The translations under genes and the position numbers were made by a program. The notes below the pieces were generated by a model that did not search any database, was not told where the DNA came from, and saw only the letters and a list, made by a program, of their open reading frames with translations. A stretch of 64,000 bases of DNA from assembly GCF_025118155.1 (NCBI RefSeq), contig NW_026251400.1, positions 558,001 to 622,000 of the forward strand, written 5' to 3'. Of the stretch, positions 52,404 through 61,582 are shown piece after piece. The first letter of the stretch is position 1. Every line of letters starts with the position of its first letter. The DNA comes from Cokeromyces recurvatus. Its lineage: Eukaryota; Mucoromycota; Mucoromycetes; Mucorales; Mucoraceae.

Positions 52404-53821
52404 TTATTCTGGTATTGAAGATAATTCTTCTTTCTCTTCTTCATTATTATTAGGAAAACAAAGAACTCTGCCTTTGACTAAGGGCTCAAATCTATTTGAA
52501 ACTTTAACCACAAATGGTGGACATATACAAAAAGTAATTATGCCGCTCGTTTGTCCATCTACATCTTCCATTAATTGTTCATCAAATGGTTGTACTCCTT
52601 CTCTTACGTCTACTGCTGTTATACATATTTCTTGTCCTTTAATAGCTGATCCTAAATTCATTGTATATTCTACTAATTTACGTAATTTTTTACTAAATGT
52701 ATTTGTCTTTTTTTCCTCTTCTGTAAAAAAGCTTGGATAAGCCTTTTGTAGTCCACGATATAAATGATGCCAATTACGATCTGCTGACTTTTTCCATGTT
52801 GCTTGAATATCACCGTGACCTTGCTCCTTATTATTCTGCACAACTAGCATCGATAATTCCTGACGTAAACGGGTCGGAAAAAAGGATGAAGGATCGTGAT
52901 GTTCAAACCATTGTTGTAATTCCAAAAACTCTGAATTACAAGACAGACCTGGAAAGATATGAATATTTAAGTTTTGAACAAGGACATCCATCATGAATTT
53001 TTCTGTCAGCATTTGGGTACGTTCTGCACTTAAAGGTTTGCCGAGTCGGTCTATAAACGGGCCGAGATTAAGCCAGAGTATACTTAGATTTTCTCCTGTC
53101 TTATAGGGTTCTGCATAAGGTAAAAGTTCAGCTGCTAGGAGTTGAATCTGTTGTCTTAAATAAAGTAATTTTTGCGCAATACTTTGTGGATCATCATCAG
53201 ATGAGCGAACTGACTTGAGATGAAGTTGATAATTCTTTTGAAGTATATCCATATCAGTTGTACGTTGCTTAATTTTTTCTTTTATATTATTTAATTGCTC
53301 TGTTAATGTATTTACATCGGATGAATAGAGAGCCTTTTGTGCATCCAACTCTTTAAGCACATTACGCTGTTGCTGAATTAGCTGTTGAATATTAAAAGAA
53401 TGTTGGCTTTGAATAGAGGTTGTTTTTGTTAATTTTAAATGAGCAGAGCCTAGTAATTCTATCTTAGTTCTGAGACATAATAATAATAATAATAATAATA
53501 ATAGTAATAGTAATAAAAAGGAGTGAATAGATGTGTACCTGAATCATTATCATTTATAGATAATTGTTCTAAATGAGATTTTGTATCGGATACTTCTAAC
53601 ATGTTTTGTATACTTAAATGAGAACTGGTGATGCTTGTAGTACTTTGATAAGTAGGTTGTTTTGATAATGTTGAATCTGACAGCGTTAATGAAAATACAG
53701 AAGGTGTCATTGACTTTTTTTTAGGCTTTTTTTGAAATAATCTAGAAATTCGACTCATTGTTTTATTTTTTGAATTTGTTGCTAGTCTTTCATCACTCAT
53801 CATTTGTTGTTCATTCATCAT
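52404..53821 (-). CDS. Unidentified fungal protein with central coiled coil
   Basis: Two exons (53539..53821 and 52404..53458) give 446 codons (445 aa). The 80-nt intron ends at the CTAAGATAG acceptor, the only one that restores the frame, and contains a TAT/TAC-type triplet repeat. The N-terminus is basic and Ser/Thr-rich (SRISRLFQKKPKKKS), like other peripheral or cytoskeletal fungal proteins. Residues about 120-220 are Gln/Lys/Glu/Leu-rich heptads (LIQQQRNVLKELDAQKAL, LNNIKEKIKQRTTDMDILQ), a likely coiled coil. The remainder is globular and mostly hydrophilic (FHHD-like: QQWFEHHDPSSFFPTRLRQ; WHHLYRGLQKAYPSFF; GQEICITAVDVREGVQPF; RFEPLVKGRVLCFP). I recognise no known domain. The exon structure and length argue it is real. 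A Tc1-like element begins about 130 bp upstream of its start codon. Confidence 0.75.
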
Positions 53822-53951
53822 TTTTTTTTTTTATTTTTTTTATTTTTTATTTATATGTGTATATTTTTATTTTTATTTTCGATAAAAAAAGAAAAGTTCG
53901 TTCCTGTATAAATGGAACAATAATAATAATAAAAAAGGAGTTTACAGGTGA

Positions 53952-55607
53952 TACAGTGCGTCCGCCGTCAATTGGACAAAATTTTGAAATAGCTGGTCAA
54001 ATTTTTGAATAAATTTGCCTACATTTTTTGAAACTCAGTTGGTCATTTGCTTGAAATTCATTTGGTCATTTTATTGAAATTTAATAGATTATTTTATCTG
54101 AGGTATATTTTGTTTTTTTTTTATACCATTATTTCGAGATTATTTTTCAAATGAGCATAAATATTTTTTTATAAAGATGGTGCTGGTAATCTCATTTATG
54201 AACAAGGCAAGCAAGCAACAACATATTTTGAAGAAAAGTCATTTCGTTTGAAAAGATTAACACATCTCTGAAAATACATTGAGAATAAGGATCTCCAATT
54301 TGAAACGATCAGTTCGGACGACACAGTCATGAAAGAGGCTAGTCCAAAGAAAGAAAGACCTCTCGAGTATAATGTTTATACAATAGAAGACTGTAGACGT
54401 TACTTTTATTTTTTGAAAGAAAAACTCATAAAACCAAAAGATACTGCCATAGCCGTAAATGTAAATTATAAAACCGCGCGCAAATGGAAAAAGGCTTACG
54501 AGGATGATCCGGAAAGGAAGATTCCTATCAAAAAGACGAACCTGAATCCTAACAGACCAGTCAGTCAACTTAACGAAGCTCATAAGGTCTATCTAACCAG
54601 TTTTTTTGATGATGACTCAACTGCAACAATCCAGGACGCAGTCGAAAGCTTGATAGCCAACTTTGCTGTCTTAGAAATAAAAAAAAAAACAAGAGCAGCC
54701 AAGTTCATGAAGGAAGAATGTAATCTCAGCATCAAACTTATTAACCGACACCCTCTTGCCAAAAACAAAGATAAAATTCTTAAAGCACGTACTGAATGGG
54801 TTGAGAAATGGATCAGCAATGGCGTCAATTATCTTGACAATTGTATATTTGTTGATGAGTCTGGGTTTGATATTAATATGCGATGTAGTCGTGGTTGATC
54901 ACAACGCGGTACGAAAACAACTACCACAACTCCCTCCACTAAGGCTATCTTACATACTGTTCTTGGTGCAATATCAGCTAATGGTGTCGTCAATGTGAAT
55001 ATGCGAGAATTTGGAAATATTAAGAGAAGGAAAGTTATAGGGGCCAAAAAAAAAAAAAGAAAGGCTCCTAAAGATAAATTAGCTGTTCCCAGTGGCACTA
55101 CTGGTGATCATTATCTTTTGTTTCTTAACGATACTATGGATATTATGGATGAGTTCCCAGAAATGAAAGGATTTTTTATTGTTATGGACAGTGCTCCAAT
55201 TCATGTTCCTGCTATGATTGACCCTATAATTGTAAGTCGGGGCTATAAGCCATCATACCTTCCTCACTACTTGCTCGAACTCAACCCAAGAGAACAATTT
55301 TGGGCTATTCTTGAGAGAAAAGTAAAGCGAAGTAAACTTAATGACGTTGATGCGCTTACTTTAAGAATTATTGAGGTTAGTGAAGAAGTATCTGTTGAGC
55401 ATCTTCAAAATATTATTCAACATTCCGTAAACCAGTTTAGCAATTGCTTGAATAGGATCCCTCTATAACTTTCCCTTAACATTACTTAAGGTCTAATAAT
55501 TTTCAAAAAAAAAAAGTGATCTATTGAATTTCAATAGAACGACCAAATGAATTTCAAGCAAATGACCAACTGAGTTTCAAAAAAGCGGGCAAATTTATTC
55601 AAAAATT
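53952..55607 (+). mobile_element. Tc1/mariner-like transposon with modular inverted ends
   Basis: The left end is TA|CAGTGCGTCCGCCG at 53952. Roughly 54003..54092 is repeated, inverted, at 55519..55607. The shared stretch contains TTTTTGAATAAATTTGCC, TTTTTTGAAACTCAGTTGGTC, ATTTGCTTGAAATTCATTTGG and TATTGAAATT-AATAGAT. Each arm is itself made of units of about 22 bases resembling TTGAAA-TCA-TTGGTCATTT. The outermost left 50 bases (CAGTGCGTCCG...) have no counterpart on the right, where the sequence turns into forward-oriented units, so the right end is truncated or rearranged. Between the ends is a single transposase gene. Confidence 0.82.
54329..55468 (+). pseudogene. Tc1/mariner transposase, intact except for one in-frame TGA
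   Basis: The frame runs 380 codons from ATG 54329 to the stop at 55466-55468, interrupted only by TGA at 54896..54898 (codon 190). Residues about 15-60 hold a helix-turn-helix-like region (DCRRYFYFLKEKL, AIAVNVNYKTARKWKKAY). All three catalytic acids are visible: Asp176 in CIFVDESGFD, the second Asp in FFIVMDSAPIH and Glu in LELNPREQFW. Related transposases usually have a tryptophan (GWS/GWA-RG) where the TGA falls, between RCSRG and SQRGTK, so one TGG to TGA change explains the stop. Lys-rich runs from A-tracts (KKKKRKAPK) may be nuclear signals. It is a relative of the broken copy at 8655..10025. Unless the stop is read through or is a sequencing error, it is inactive. Confidence 0.88.
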
Positions 55608-55695
55608 TAATCATATTTTTGAAACTCAATTGGCCATTTTTTTGAAATTCAATTGGTCATTTTTTAGAGATTCATTTGGTCTACAGTATCGTTTA
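55608..55695 (+). repeat. Forward-oriented end units fused to the right transposon end
   Basis: Beyond the right inverted arm the units reappear in the orientation of the left end: TTTTTGAAACTCAATTGGCC, TTTTTTTGAAATTCAATTGGTC and GATTCATTTGGTC, ending near CTACAGTATCG. The right border is therefore an inverted duplication and not a simple terminal repeat. It may be the end of a second, related element. Confidence 0.7.
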
Positions 55696-56385
55696 TTTTT
55701 AAACTAAATCCATTTCGTAAGCCGTTCTAATACAAAAGATTCAAAGATGAGTATATTTATTAGGCTGTGAACAGGTGTCATTATTAGGAATCTAATCCAA
55801 AAATAACAATTGTCACCATTGTACAGTGCTTACCACCCCTTTGCGTTACAACGTTCCATTTATTTAAAATTTAAACGAGAAAAAAAAATTTTGTTAGTTT
55901 TGGTTTATAAACCGAGTTGCAACCCAAGCAACGATTACAACGTAACCTGATTGGCCATAAAATGATTGATCCTTATTTCACTTTCATGATCTTCTAGTTC
56001 CATTTCAAGTTAACGAGAGTATAGTAATTTGTTCACTTTATAAGAATTCATGAAAAATTTGATATTTTATATGTATTCTCTAGCTTAAACAGCGTTTGAT
56101 TGTTTACCTCAAAATAGTACACGTTAAAAGTTTCCAGCGATTATAAAAGACACATATTGGAACTTCTGGATGTATGTTATGAATCAATTATTCAAGAGAT
56201 ACAGTAAATACTAATTTCGTGAAAGAAAAATCTGATTTTTTGTCTATTTTTGACCCCCTTATCGTATTAATGTCAATATTGAATAAACTCGACATTTTAT
56301 ACTCTTACAAAGTATTTTTAATTGTTCTATGCTTTAATTACGAACAAGAAAATGTATATTCACTCCAAAACATAGTTCTTTATGG
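55696..56385. other. Gene-free stretch between transposon and LINE relic
   Basis: No supported gene and no recognisable repeat beyond a short TTACAACGT motif seen twice (about 55847 and 55938). Ordinary A+T-rich sequence. Confidence 0.4.
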
Positions 56386-57531
56386 TTGAACTATTATGTG
56401 CAACATATTTCACAAGAGACAAATTTATATTTCTTCGTGCATTATTTCACAAGATCCTGGAGCTCACATGCCAAATATCACAAAACTTCCTTATCAGTTT
56501 TAACCAACATGCTAAGGGCGCTCCATCATCTCCCCCGTAACTTTATTCAAGTTCTTCCAAACGCTTCTATCACTCTCGCTTTGCCTTTAGTTGATGTCTG
56601 GCTTTTGAGTAAACAATCTCCACTTATGAAGAAGCATCCTGGATACAAAAAAATTAGCCACATCGGAATTCTTTTACATCAATGACCAATGTTTAATTAC
56701 CCGCAAAGATTATAAAGATCCTCCTCATCCTAGATTGAAGAAAGCCTTCTTTGATGCTATTGACAATAGGATGATATTTATGGAACTTTTCTTCGCCAGA
56801 GTAGCATGGCTTTAGCTTACTACTTCCCCTCACACCCCGGAAACTATTGATTACTCCCCTTTTGTTTGGGCTCTGGGTACTTCAACCGATGATAACAACC
56901 CTCTTCCTGCTACCAAACCTGAATTACCTCTTAACAAACAAGAGCCGAAAAGAACGACGAATATAATACTATAAACGTTATTATGACAATTATCCACGTC
57001 CGTCTGATAATATTCACTCAAAGTATTGGAAAGATTTCTGGAACATTGATCTTCATCATACAACAAGGAATGTTTAGTTCCGTCTTATCCATAACAAGAT
57101 CCCTAATGCCACCCTCATGAACTCGTGGATGCCCCATTCCTTTGTTAACCCATATTGTCATTTATGTTACATTAAATACCACACTCCTAAGTTGCCACCT
57201 TTGATAACAAACAATCATCGGTTTTTCGATTACCTACAAAGTCGTTATACATGGGAAATAATATGGCAAAAAGTGTTTAGCTACCCTCTTCTATCCCATC
57301 AAACATCAAAGACTTTGTTTACAAACTTGAATCGATGCCATACACCTCGGCCAAAAAACCTCTAGTGAAATCCCTCGACACCTTGCAAGTTATAGGCTGT
57401 ACACTACAAGCTATATGGACTTCACATTGACAATGGACATTCCGTCGCCATAAGCAATCTCCGTCTGTTACCATTTCTTCTATACTTCGTTCCCTCATTA
57501 ATTTAGTGAAAGAAAAAGATCTAGGTTAACC
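56386..57531 (+). pseudogene. 5'-truncated LINE (non-LTR retrotransposon) relic, C-terminal part of ORF2
   Basis: Read across shifting frames, this gives the region following a LINE reverse transcriptase: LRALHHLPRNFIQVLPNAS near 56510, YKDPPHPRLKKAFFDAIDNRM near 56710, YSPFVWALGTSTDDN near 56855, then KYWKDFWNIDLHH and WFRLIHNKIPNATLMNSWM with a zinc-binding PYCHLCYIK (zf-RVT type) around 57075-57175. Near 57310-57530 comes KPLVKSLDTLQVIG and a QAIW-like tail. Stops and several frameshifts make it dead. No reverse transcriptase or endonuclease core is upstream, as expected for a 5'-truncated insertion. An A11 run at about 57641 may be the remnant poly(A) tail. Confidence 0.75.
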
Positions 57532-57855
57532 CTTATACTCCCTCCCCTCATTTTACAAAAAGTCGTGTGACTTTATTTCATCAATTTAAATATTGCTAAT
57601 TATCATATGACTATAAATAAAAGGCTTGTCCCTTCATCTAAAAAAAAAAAGTTTTCTCAGTGTATTTTTGTTACAAGCATTTCAATCATTTTGTGACTGT
57701 TTTAGCAAGATAAAGAGGTCACATATAAAGTCTACGTAATGATTTATTTGATCTTTTTCCCATGGGTTTAAGAGAACTTTCTTTTTGCTACTTAATTTCT
57801 GACAATCTGGTATAATGAAATGAACATGCAATATTAAAAAAGATGTACCTTGTGT
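57532..57855. other. Probable LINE 3' untranslated region and flank
   Basis: No coding sequence. It includes the A11 run that may mark the LINE tail, then A+T-rich flank up to the duplicated segment. Confidence 0.35.
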
Positions 57856-57969
57856 TGTAAATCCTTTTTCAAGAGGTGACTAGTGGGGCGACATCCCTGC
57901 GTCACGAACTTCTATATGTTTCCATATTTGAGTTGCATGTTTTAGTTTGGGTTGCGCAAAAGGTCTTCA
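57856..57969 (+). repeat. Near-identical 114-bp direct repeat, copy 1
   Basis: TGTAAATCCTTTTTCAAGAG through GTCTTCA recurs at 58016..58129 with only one difference (TCTATATG against TCTATGTG). A 46-bp spacer separates the copies, a 160-bp period. The identity indicates a recent duplication. The sequence is less A+T-rich than its flanks (GTGGGGCGACATCCCTGCG) and I cannot name it. Confidence 0.95.
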
Positions 57970-58015
57970 CATCTCACTTGTTCTTTTTTTTTTTAATTTA
58001 TAGGATCTTTTATGA

Positions 58016-58129
58016 TGTAAATCCTTTTTCAAGAGGTGACTAGTGGGGCGACATCCCTGCGTCACGAACTTCTATGTGTTTCCATATTTGAGTTGCATGT
58101 TTTAGTTTGGGTTGCGCAAAAGGTCTTCA
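58016..58129 (+). repeat. Near-identical 114-bp direct repeat, copy 2
   Basis: Second copy of 57856..57969, same orientation. The sequence after the repeat (GAGAAGATGG) differs from that after copy 1 (CATCTCACTT). Confidence 0.95.
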
Positions 58130-58925
58130 TGAGAAGATGGTTCATGCTAATGTCATACAGCTTTGATGGTTTATTCTCTTCAATCTTGCAACAACTTGTA
58201 ATGGTCTACAAACGAAGATAGCTGTTATTAGTTAGATCGTGCTTATACTGTGGGACGCTTACTGTTAATGATTTCAAACTGCCAAAATTACTCAAAAATA
58301 AACATTTCAATTTCGTTTATGCCATATTTGAAGATAAACAATAAAATAAAAGTTATATTTCTTCTTTTTGTTGTACAAATTAGTACTTCTACAGTAAATT
58401 TCTTTAACAATTAACTGTTGAAAAACATCATTAAACAAAAATAACATCTGGTCAATTTTGTCATAATACAATGAAGTTTACTACTAAATATTGAAGCGTT
58501 AATGATGCCCTATTCTTGCATGTGAGTAGCTAACTCATTCAAGATTCTGAACATTTAAGTGACATATAAGGTGTGTAGTAAAGTCAGTGGTATAAGTGGA
58601 CAAGACATTATGTCCTGAAAGGGGAAGTTTATTCATTTATAAAAATAACCAATTCCCAGAGTATACACTTTTCTTAATTGTACACATTTTTTTTTAGGAA
58701 TGTAAGTAGAAAAACCTGTATTTTCTGTATCTTGTTCTATCACAACATAATATAATAATAGTCATTTCGACTAAAGAGATCATTAAAACCAGTACTGCAT
58801 TGATTCATATCGGTCTACAATTGAATATTGTTTGCACCACACATCTTTTTTTTTTTAGGTAGCCAAAATTAATCATAAAGCTTGACTGAACAAGTATTGA
58901 CAATCCTTTAAAACTTATTACTATC
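58130..58925. other. Gene-free stretch between the duplication and the F-box-like gene
   Basis: No supported gene. It contains the 3' region of the F-box-like gene. A 61-codon frame overlapping the second repeat copy has no supporting feature. Confidence 0.4.
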
Positions 58926-60565
58926 CTACAATAAATATAGTTTTTGCTTGATCTTTTTTATATCTTCATTTTTACAATAGTTCGCTAAAGTTCCTCTATA
59001 AACAGACAGTATGTTATCATTTGACAGCTGAAGCCTATTTCCTTCCGCTAACTTGAAGAAGCATTTGATGATCACCTGATGTGAAGTTGGAAGCTTTACT
59101 ACTAGTTTAAGTTTTCTTTTAAACATAAATAATTTAATGTCATTTTTCATATCTGGAAACAATTTTGTCTCTGCTAACAATTTTAAAGTGAACTGAATGT
59201 CATTTTTAGAGAATTCTCCATCAACGATCTTCGATAGTAAAAATGATGCAACAGATGCCATGTTGACTATTCTTCCAAACTTGTACACTTCCAATGGATT
59301 TGTTGTATGGAACCCTTTTTTTACGAATTTTGATGATTTGAAGAGCCACCTTTGCTTTGCTGCAGACTTATTATATTGTTGTAGTCTTCTTGTAGTCTGA
59401 ATAGTGGCGCAGGGGATTGTTTTAATTATTACATTTTTTGTACTAATTTTTGTTCCTGAATTGACAGGCCGCAAAGGTTGCAAAGCTGATCCAAGAAATG
59501 GAATAACGGCATCATCAGAATAGTTACCGCGAAAACCTCCTGTTACTAAGAATTCAAGGCGATCCCAAAACATACATGTTTCTGTCCATGAGTGCCCTTT
59601 TTCGTTTTTTTTTATTTCATATACTTCTAATTCGTCTGGATACATTAACCAAAAAGAATCTTGAGCACAGTCATCGATGTATCGACAATTACGAACATAC
59701 ATTTCATATTCTGTGACCATTATCCAGTGATCATCAAACTGAATAATACATTCCGCCAATTTATTTGAAAGTTTGCTTGCCATCGTATTAATCTCCTGCA
59801 ACTCTAAATTTTCTTGCAAGCAAAAATCATCCAAGTCTTTAATTTGAAGCTTTTTATATTCACAGCTTTTTGCTAGATTATTGCTTAAAAGCGCGGCAGG
59901 AACATTGGTATTTGGTTGAGCATCTAATGACATTAATTTGCAAAACTCAAGCTTACTTGCTTCATACATTTGCTTCATTGGCCGAAGGGCTTCTTTTATT
60001 GGTGAAGGTGTATCTACTGTGAAAATGGTTCTCTTTCTTTTTTTACTATTAAGAAAAAAAGTTAGCATTAGAATGTGATTGAGTATTGTAAACTTGGATT
60101 GACTCACTTTAATGACTCATTATCTTCTATGATAATATCTCTCTTTGTAATTGATTGTACGTGCTTCTGCATTATTGTCTTTGAAGTTGAATCACAGTAT
60201 ATTTTTAAATCAATAATTGAAGGTGACATGGGAAAAGTTGCAAGTATTCGTTTAGCCATCATTGGGGGTATTTTTCCCTTTATTGTAATTGATCTCAAAC
60301 AGTAAAATGTGCTAAGCATTTTTTTCAAGCTATCATAGTTTACGGGATCTTCATCAATAATGACATTAACATTGACTACAGAAGAATAAAAGAAAGATCC
60401 AATTGAATGTACACCATTCTTTGAATTAATATTGTATATGATTTCTAGAGGAATGTGGCGTATTTTTTCGTATAAACTTTTACAAAGTGTCGCAATCTTG
60501 AAGCGCTCGATCAAAGAAGTATGTTTCAAGACTAGCTCTAAGATTTCAATAAGTAGTTTATCCAT
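58926..60565 (-). CDS. F-box-like protein with an unidentified C-terminal domain
   Basis: Two exons (60108..60565 and 58926..60045, 62-nt intron with GTGAGT donor and TTCTTAATAG acceptor) sum to exactly 526 codons (525 aa). Residues 1-40 (DKLLIEILELVLKHTSLIERFKIATLCKSLYEKI) resemble a degenerate F-box, with the Leu-Ile-Glu-Ile-Leu and Leu-Cys-Lys-Ser-Leu spacing. Such proteins often recruit substrates to SCF ubiquitin ligases. The remaining 350-odd residues (from KKRKRTIFTVDTP; later SFWLMYPDELEVYEI, LVTGGFRGNY, SALQPLRPVNSG) match no domain I know. The basic KKKRKR directly after the intron could be a nuclear signal. It sits alone between a LINE relic and LTR-like repeats and may belong to an expanded lineage-specific family. 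Gene model good, function unknown. Confidence 0.78.
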
Positions 60566-60904
60566 AATAACAATTAGGTTAGCAGAAAAAAGAATTCGAA
60601 TATACTGAGGAAACTATGATTGACTGACCAAAAGTTTGAACACGCTAGGAAAATTTTGATTGGCTGATCAGAAATCTGGAATACAATTTCTCAAAATCTT
60701 GATTTTTAAACGCAAGAGACTGTATAATAACAAAAGATCACAAAAGGAAAAGAATCAATTAAATTGGTCTTGATTACTCATGATGTGATGCTTTTAATGT
60801 GATAAATAACGGATCCGCTGGTGATAAGCTGATATTCTTTCACTGTAAGTTGGATGTCAAATAGATATAAAAAAAATCGACAGAATTGCTTATTCTGATA
60901 ACAC
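60566..60904. other. Short intergenic stretch (F-box-like promoter)
   Basis: About 340 bp upstream of the F-box-like start up to the first LTR-like repeat. A roughly 30-bp direct repeat occurs at about 60616 and 60654 (ATGATTGACTGACCAAAAGT and TTGATTGGCTGATCAGAAAT), each followed by similar sequence. Confidence 0.4.
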
Positions 60905-61258
60905 TGTCATAAGCTGACTTATAATGTCATGTTTCGTGTTTAAACATGCGGATCATAAATTTATTTAAGAAATTCTATCCAAACTCTCTCTTGATCCGCT
61001 CCATCTAATAATATTAAAACTACTAACACTTCATTATCTATAACATATCTTATTCGGTCGTAACTAACACTTTTCTGATTCACATCTTATCCTCAGACCT
61101 GTTTAACAATTCTTATAAATACGCATCAATTTAAATTCATTATTCATAGATAAAATCATTGACTTCAGAATCATTGTTCGGTCTCGTTGACTCTTTTTGT
61201 CAATATTATTTTTTATTTTTTTAATATTTTTATTTGATATTTCAAAAGAAATATCACA
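60905..61258 (+). mobile_element. LTR-like repeat, copy a (full, TG...CA ends)
   Basis: About 354 bp beginning TGTCATAAGCTGACTTATAA and ending ...ATATCACA, so it has TG..CA ends. It is similar throughout to copy c at 63647..63933. Shared blocks include GCGGATCA, AATAATATTAAAAC, AACATATCTTATTCGGTCGT and ACAATTCTTATAAATA, the last a possible TATA region. No primer-binding site follows and no reverse transcriptase is present, so it is best read as a solo LTR. No clear target duplication was seen. Confidence 0.6.
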
Positions 61259-61505
61259 GGTTAATTTTTTTTTTGCTCAGGTTAACTTTTTGGTTAACTT
61301 TTTGGTTAACTTTTTTTTTTGCTCAGGTTAACTTTTTTTTTTGGTTAACTTTTTGGTTAACTTTTTTTGCTCAGGTTAACTTTTTTTTTGGTTAACTTTT
61401 TGGTTAACTTTTTTTTGGCTCAGGTTAACTTTTTTTTTTGGTTAACTTTTTGGTTAACTTTTTTTTGGCTCAGGTTAACTTTTTTTTTGGTTAACTTTTT
61501 GGTTA
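61259..61505 (+). repeat. GGTTAAC minisatellite with higher-order structure
   Basis: A tandem array of GGTTAACTTTTT-type units with T-run lengths of 5 to 10 and periodic GCTCA or GGCTCA interruptions, giving a higher-order period of about 50 bases repeated four to five times. Each unit carries the palindrome GTTAAC. It lies exactly between LTR-like copies a and b. Confidence 0.92.
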
Positions 61506-61582
61506 TATCATGAGCTGACTTATAATGTCATAATCCTTGATTAAACAAGCGGATCAAAGAATTCATTATCTACAACATATCT
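61506..61582 (+). mobile_element. LTR-like repeat, copy b (internally deleted fragment)
   Basis: It opens TATCATGAGCTGACTTATAA and continues TTGATTAAACAAGCGGATCA as in copy c, then jumps at GAATTCATTATCTACAACAT to the part that in copy a lies about 60 bases further on. The join is at a shared ATTC/TTCATT, suggesting a deletion between short repeats. Homology then fades. Confidence 0.6.

Noticed and set aside
57117..57365. 82-codon frame beginning MNSWMPHSF as an independent small gene
   Set aside because: It is the zinc-knuckle segment of the LINE relic, continuous in sense with flanking LINE-like residues in other frames.
61259..61505. CRISPR array or telomeric repeat
   Set aside because: The units are contiguous with no unique spacers, variable T-run lengths and a eukaryotic context. 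GGTTAAC is not a fungal telomere repeat, and the array is internal.
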